A DNA stretch of 64,000 nt, from the NCBI GenBank assembly GCA_963854835.1, contig OY978525.1, positions 89,977,807 to 90,041,806 of the forward strand, given 5' to 3'. This document shows positions 59,597-64,000 of the stretch, piece by piece. Under the pieces are notes generated by a model that was given only the letters and a program-made list of their open reading frames with translations, ran no database searches and was not told the origin of the DNA. The first letter of the stretch is position 1. Every line of letters begins with the position of its first letter. This stretch comes from Megamerina dolium (taxonomy: Eukaryota > Arthropoda > Insecta > Diptera > Megamerinidae). Position numbers and translations under genes: made by a program.

Positions 59597-60402
59597 AACA
59601 CAAAAGTGTCATGCTGTTAGCGTATGCCGACGATATTGACATAATCGGCATGAACACGCGAGCAGTCAGTGCAGCATTCTCAGAGTTGGAAAGAGAGTCG
59701 CGTCGGATGGGTCTCACGGTGAACGAGGGCAAGACGAAGTATCTAGTGTCAACAAACAAAGAGTCCCGGCGTCTTGGACACCACGTCACTGTTGACAACT
59801 ACGCTTTTGAAGTAGTAAGGGACTTTGTCTATCTTGGAACCAGCATTAACAGCAGTAATAACGTCAGCTTGGAGATCATGCGTAGGATAACTCTTGCTAA
59901 CAGGTGTTACTTTGGGCTGAGTAAGCAATTGAGAAGTCGAGCCCTCTCTCGAAGAACGAAAACTACACTCTACAAGTCTCTCATCATGCCTGTCTTAACA
60001 TATGGCGCTGAAGCCTGGACAATTTCCACCTCGGATGAGCGAATACTTGGAGTTTTCGAGAGAAAAGTCCTACGCAAGATCTTTGGACCTATTTGCGTTG
60101 GTGGCGAGTACCGAATAAGGTACAACCATGAGCTGTATGAGCTGTATGCCGATATTGACATAGTAAAGCGCATCAAAATCCAGCGGCTGCGCTGGCTAGG
60201 TCATGTCGAGCGAATGGAAGAACACGCTCCAGCTAAGAAGGTGTTATATTCGGAACCCGCTGGAGGACGACGCAAAAGAGGAAGACCAAACCTCCGGTGG
60301 AAAGACCAAGTACTGGAGAACCTGACGGCGCTTGGAATTTCTAACTGGCGCCAGCTAGCGAAGAACAGAGATGGCTGGCGAAGCATGTTATTTTCGGCCT
60401 AA
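59597..60402 (+). pseudogene. RTE-type reverse transcriptase C-terminal half (open frame, 5'-truncated)
   Basis: The frame encodes LLAYADDIDIIGMN (catalytic Y-A-D-D), MGLTVNEGKTKYL, VRDFVYLGTSINSS, LIMPVLTYGAEAWTI and RLRWLGHVERMEEHAP. It continues with KKVLYSEPAGGRRKRGRPNL and WRQLAKNRDGWRSMLFSA, with a stop at 60402. No stop or frameshift occurs, so the insertion is recent. The endonuclease and the first half of the RT are absent, so it is not active. The open frame extends upstream to 59509 only because it runs into mariner sequence: the first 30 residues are not RTE, and the duplicated target codes YETK. Confidence 0.92.
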
Positions 60403-60449
60403 ATCGATATTCGGTTGTTATGGTCACATAAGTAAGTAAGTAAGTAAGT
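59597..60449 (+). mobile_element. RTE-type LINE insertion (copy 3) inside a mariner
   Basis: This 853-base, 5'-truncated insertion has the target-site duplication TATGAAACTA (59587-59596 and 60449-60458). It carries an uninterrupted reverse-transcriptase C-terminal frame and ends in GGTTGTTATGGTCACATAAG with about six TAAG units. RTE-type elements commonly end in short tandem units instead of poly-A. It is therefore younger than the mariner it sits in. Confidence 0.92.
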
Positions 60450-60450
60450 A
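60430..60450 (+). repeat. (TAAG)n tail of the RTE insertion
   Basis: About five to six TAAG units close the RTE insertion. Copy 2 (34490-34757) ends in AAG units and copy 1 in variant TAAG/CAAG units, so tail units differ between copies. Confidence 0.9.
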
Positions 60451-60497
60451 TGAAACTATTGGAAAAATAACGCACGAACTAAAGGACTGGCCTGATA

Positions 60498-63400
60498 TTA
60501 TGTCAAGTCTTCAGTGTATGCAAATGAACTACAAGCATTAGGTGATCGTTAAATAAACGCTGATTCATATGAAACTGTGACTAAGAATTGTTATTCTAGA
60601 ATAGAATTTTTGAAAGATTCCAGTGGTGAACATTTGGTTAAAATAATTTAAAAACTAATTTGAGGAAGCTTTTTTGAAAAAAAGTTTTATTTAAAGCTTT
60701 TTGAAGACCCTGTGTATAAGATCTGCTTTAGATGTCAGATATATATGTATGATGAAAATTTTTTTTCTAAAATAAAAAACAACAACAGGTTGTAAAACTT
60801 TGCATATCATTTAAAATTCATTACGAATAAAGTTCAAAAAATGCTGCATCATAAAAATAATAACAATCATAAATTCTCGCATGCTTTATTGCTACTTCAA
60901 TTATAATTGCCTGGCGAGCAGTACTTGCAAGGAGTAATGGAAAAGGACAAAATGAGGTAGCCGTGGAAAAAATCGACATAAACATTTATGTACCTTACTA
61001 CGTATATGCACTAAGCACATGTTTGCTGAGCATGCTGTTTGTTTAGCTATCTTAAGCACTTCATATTTAATATTTATACAAAGCGAAACTTTGAGATATA
61101 TGTACCTACATAACATACATATAGTAATCGAGTATAGCAAAATTTTTTTGTTTTTACCAACTTAACCCTCCATTAGATATGTGCATATGATTTACGCTCT
61201 TTTTATTTCAACTGTTTTGCAGTATTAGCATCTTGTACTTTAATTACTTTTCCTAAAAATTCATTAGCTATCAAATCGAGCACAAATGATTAAAATTCTT
61301 TTTCATACATTGGCTAATAATATCCGTAATGTTTTGGCATTTTATGCAATTAAGTAAGTTTACTATGCGATTTTAATATTAATTAGAAAAGAAAAGTTAT
61401 CATATAATCTCAGAATTTCCAAATCATTGCAATTTTTGAATCATGGCTTATACAAAAGCCCTATACATGGATGCAAAAGCCATGATCGTTTTTAGGCAGA
61501 TTTTTCTAAATCTTAGAGTTTATTAAAAGGCGGTAGGTACGTTCAAACTTCCAGCTATGAAATTAGCCAGTAAAATGTGGAAATATGTATTATTGAGAAA
61601 TCAGAGTAATTTGTAAAATTTCAGAAACTTTAAATTAAGCAAATCCTAATAAAAAGCTTCTAACAAGATCATCAATTCTGAGTTAAATGCTTTAATAAAT
61701 ATATTATTAACATGACAATCGCAAACTCAGATCAACATAGGGTTAAATGACTTTGCAAAGCATAATGGCATTGTCGTTCTGAGGTGGGTTTGTTTATATA
61801 TTTCTGTTTGTTTGCTGCACAAATACATAATGCATTATGAACATCAGCTGGCTGTTTGCTTGAAAGAAAATACCCTCAGCAACTGCCTCAAGTCTCTAAA
61901 TAGTAATTATTTTTCGTTTTTCCACTTTATCTTTAGCTTTGCCTTCATATGTGTATATCTGCGTCTGTATGTTTTGCCAACTTGAAACTGCTCCTAGTTG
62001 AGTTGCACATATTCTATTACCATTTCCGCGACTGCTTGCCTGTCAGTTTACCATATATGTACATATGAGGTGAGATTACTCTGAGGGAAGTTAACGATAC
62101 TGTTCTGTTCTATGGGGAGAACAGCATATTTGAGCATTCAATTACGGCTTAATAATTTTCTCTTTCCATTTTATTACTGTATACGGAATCGAACCTATGA
62201 AGCAGTCTGAAATTTAGTATAGTGCTTTTTGTCAGATGGCAATACACAACGGCATCATCAACTTCCCACAGCCACGCCATCTGTCATCAAACATGGGTAC
62301 TTTTTGATCTACTCTCTTAGATACATATTTATTTGTTTCTGGTACAAGCATATGAATATTCTCACTGAATGTTAAGGTAGCCAGTAGCTTATGGCAATAA
62401 ATACTCGTACACGTACATATGTGTAAGTATGTAAGAATGAATTTGCGCCAAGTTTATTCGCTTCTTAGTTATGCTATATGCTATTTGTTGTGGAGAGTGC
62501 AATTTGTATGCTTTCTTAAAATGGGCACATATACAGAGGTTGGGGGAATAGCTGAAGCTGCAAACAAAAGCAGTAAATATGCAATAAAAGCGCTCGACAA
62601 GCAGAACTAAACTACATGGAAATGGTGCTTAAAAGGTCGTTCACATTGTAAACAAATATACAAACTCCTGATGAATGATTAGTATAAATATTACGATGCA
62701 CCCATTCAAATTGCTAATAGTTTGTTGCAGTCAGGGATATGTTGAATAATTTCCTTTTGTTATATTTTATATTCATATTTATAGTATAGAATGTGTAATT
62801 TTATGCAATCATATTGACATAAGCCACTTTATACTAACAGCATGTTTAAATAGACGAGATAAACTTTTTGTTTCACAAATCTTTTTTAAAATACAGTTAT
62901 TTATTCTCATATATCAAATGGCGCTTTACACTATTACATCTGTAAAAATGAAATGAGAATGTGTGTGGCATTTAGCAGGATCCAATTGTCGCATACTTGT
63001 AAAACAACGCATCTGTTGTATGTATGTATTTATGTATACATCTTTAGAATTTATGTTGCATGCAATTATATTTTTCTCATATCTGCCCATGCCATAATTC
63101 CGTTCAATATTTGCTGAATGCTATTCAACCTTCATAGAGGATTATTTTGGTACAGTGACGTAGCCAGATTTTATAAATTGCAAAACATTGCTTCGACCAG
63201 TGGAAATGAATTAAATGTTTTGTTACTTACATTGCGCTCTTTAATATTATGGCAAAACAAAAAATATGCATATTCATTTTTAAATATACTTATTTAAAGC
63301 TCCTTATTTTTTAATGAAATTTTAGTGTATAAAAATTAGAGCAGTATTACATAAGAGCTTTATAGTGCTGCATTCCAGAGGAGCGAAAACAATATTTTTG

Positions 63401-64000
63401 CCTATTGGAGCTCTAATATGCTTCTAAACGATTGTAAAAGCACATTGGAATTGAGCAAATTCGTATAAAAACACGACACTGCTGATCTCTCACAATGACT
63501 TCCGTATGTATTACCCAGATCAATAGATAGTTTTCAACTCAAATAAGAAACTTGTACTTTTCCTTACTACTTGGAGTCCTTGCAGTCAGGATACCGAACT
63601 CTTTCAAACTTATTTCAATGACCGTACTACTAGTAGGGTCGTTGAAATCTGTGTGCGTAAAAAAATGTAGAACTGTGTACTTCAATACCAAATGTGACAT
63701 GTCTAATAGTTTTTGGCATAAAAGTTTTTTTTTTTTTAAGTTTTAGTAAAGTTTGCAGTTTTGGGGCAAGCCTACTGAGTTGATCGGTATCTTCTAGAGG
63801 ACTGTATCATATCAAATTTTTGAGAAATTAATTTTCACAATTTCCCACCTTTTTGCACCAAAAAAAATTTGATCGACCTGACAACATTTGGAACTGCCAA
63901 TTGGCGATAGGAAACAGGTATACTTAGTAAGATTTATTACAGACACTTCTTAATAGCAAATCAATGTTCTCATAGAAAGATAATAATAAAAAAAAGAGCA
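60498..64000. other. Noncoding stretch to the window end
   Basis: AT-rich DNA. The short frames (60901-61140, 62419-62610, 63552-63746) show no domain. No transposon, RNA or promoter was recognised. Confidence 0.5.

Larger units (their letters stand above)
58760..60495 (-). mobile_element. Mariner element (third type) split by an RTE insertion
   Basis: Its ends are TCAGGTCAGTCCATAAGTTC on the left and, reversed on the right, TCAGGCCAGTCCTTTAGTTC, and both continue to GTGCGTT (24 of 27 matching). TA flanks both sides (58758-58759 and 60496-60497). Without the RTE insertion at 59597-60449 and one duplicated target copy it is about 870 bases, so it is also internally deleted. The right terminus lies beyond the RTE tail, which proves the nesting order. 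Confidence 0.9.

Overview
The window is animal nuclear DNA, very probably from a higher fly (Diptera) and plausibly a tephritid fruit fly. This inference rests on strong AT richness, short 66- and 105-base GT-AG introns, TATA plus TCAGTC-type initiators, CAA/CAG and TA/CA microsatellites, and a load of Jockey-type and RTE-type LINEs, mariner elements and piggyBac-like TTAA elements. Most of the sequence is intergenic or intronic and made of transposon fossils. No bacterial operon, CRISPR array, rRNA or free-standing tRNA gene was seen.

Only two genes can be supported well: a pair of related secreted proteins at 20977-22245 and 31473-32957, both on the plus strand. Each has a TATA box about 34 bases before a likely start site, a first exon that encodes little more than a signal peptide, a short phase-1 intron at the same point, and a second exon. 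That exon opens with a LVKFHP block and has a first conserved cysteine exactly 76 residues later. It continues with an IVNC block and a divergent low-complexity, Tyr/Pro-rich, acidic tail. They look like tandem duplicates driven apart by later insertions (a tandem-unit repeat, a Jockey LINE, an RTE LINE and a SINE lie between them). Two further open frames (50834-51460 and 55545-55913) are low-complexity and uncertain.

Layout. 0-5 kb: SINE copies in quiet AT-rich DNA. 5-9 kb: a complex repeat, a nearly full-length mariner, and a TTAA-flanked element carrying a nested mariner. 9-20 kb: mostly unannotatable DNA with one 711-base inverted-repeat element, an intact SINE and a mariner fragment. 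21-33 kb: the paralogous gene pair with transposons between. 33-38 kb: a piggyBac-like transposase tail, a young RTE fragment and a mariner with perfect termini. 41-43 kb: a decayed Jockey LINE split by a SINE. 46 kb: a second TTAA element. 50-57 kb: triplet-repeat DNA, the largest complex-repeat copy and Jockey fragments. 58.7-60.5 kb: a mariner split by an RTE insertion. The last 3.5 kb hold nothing recognisable.

The window's most informative content is a family of seven tRNA-derived SINEs, a complex repeat whose copies differ in number of internal tandem units, several nested insertions whose target-site duplications can be read exactly, and the unrecognised secreted-protein pair.
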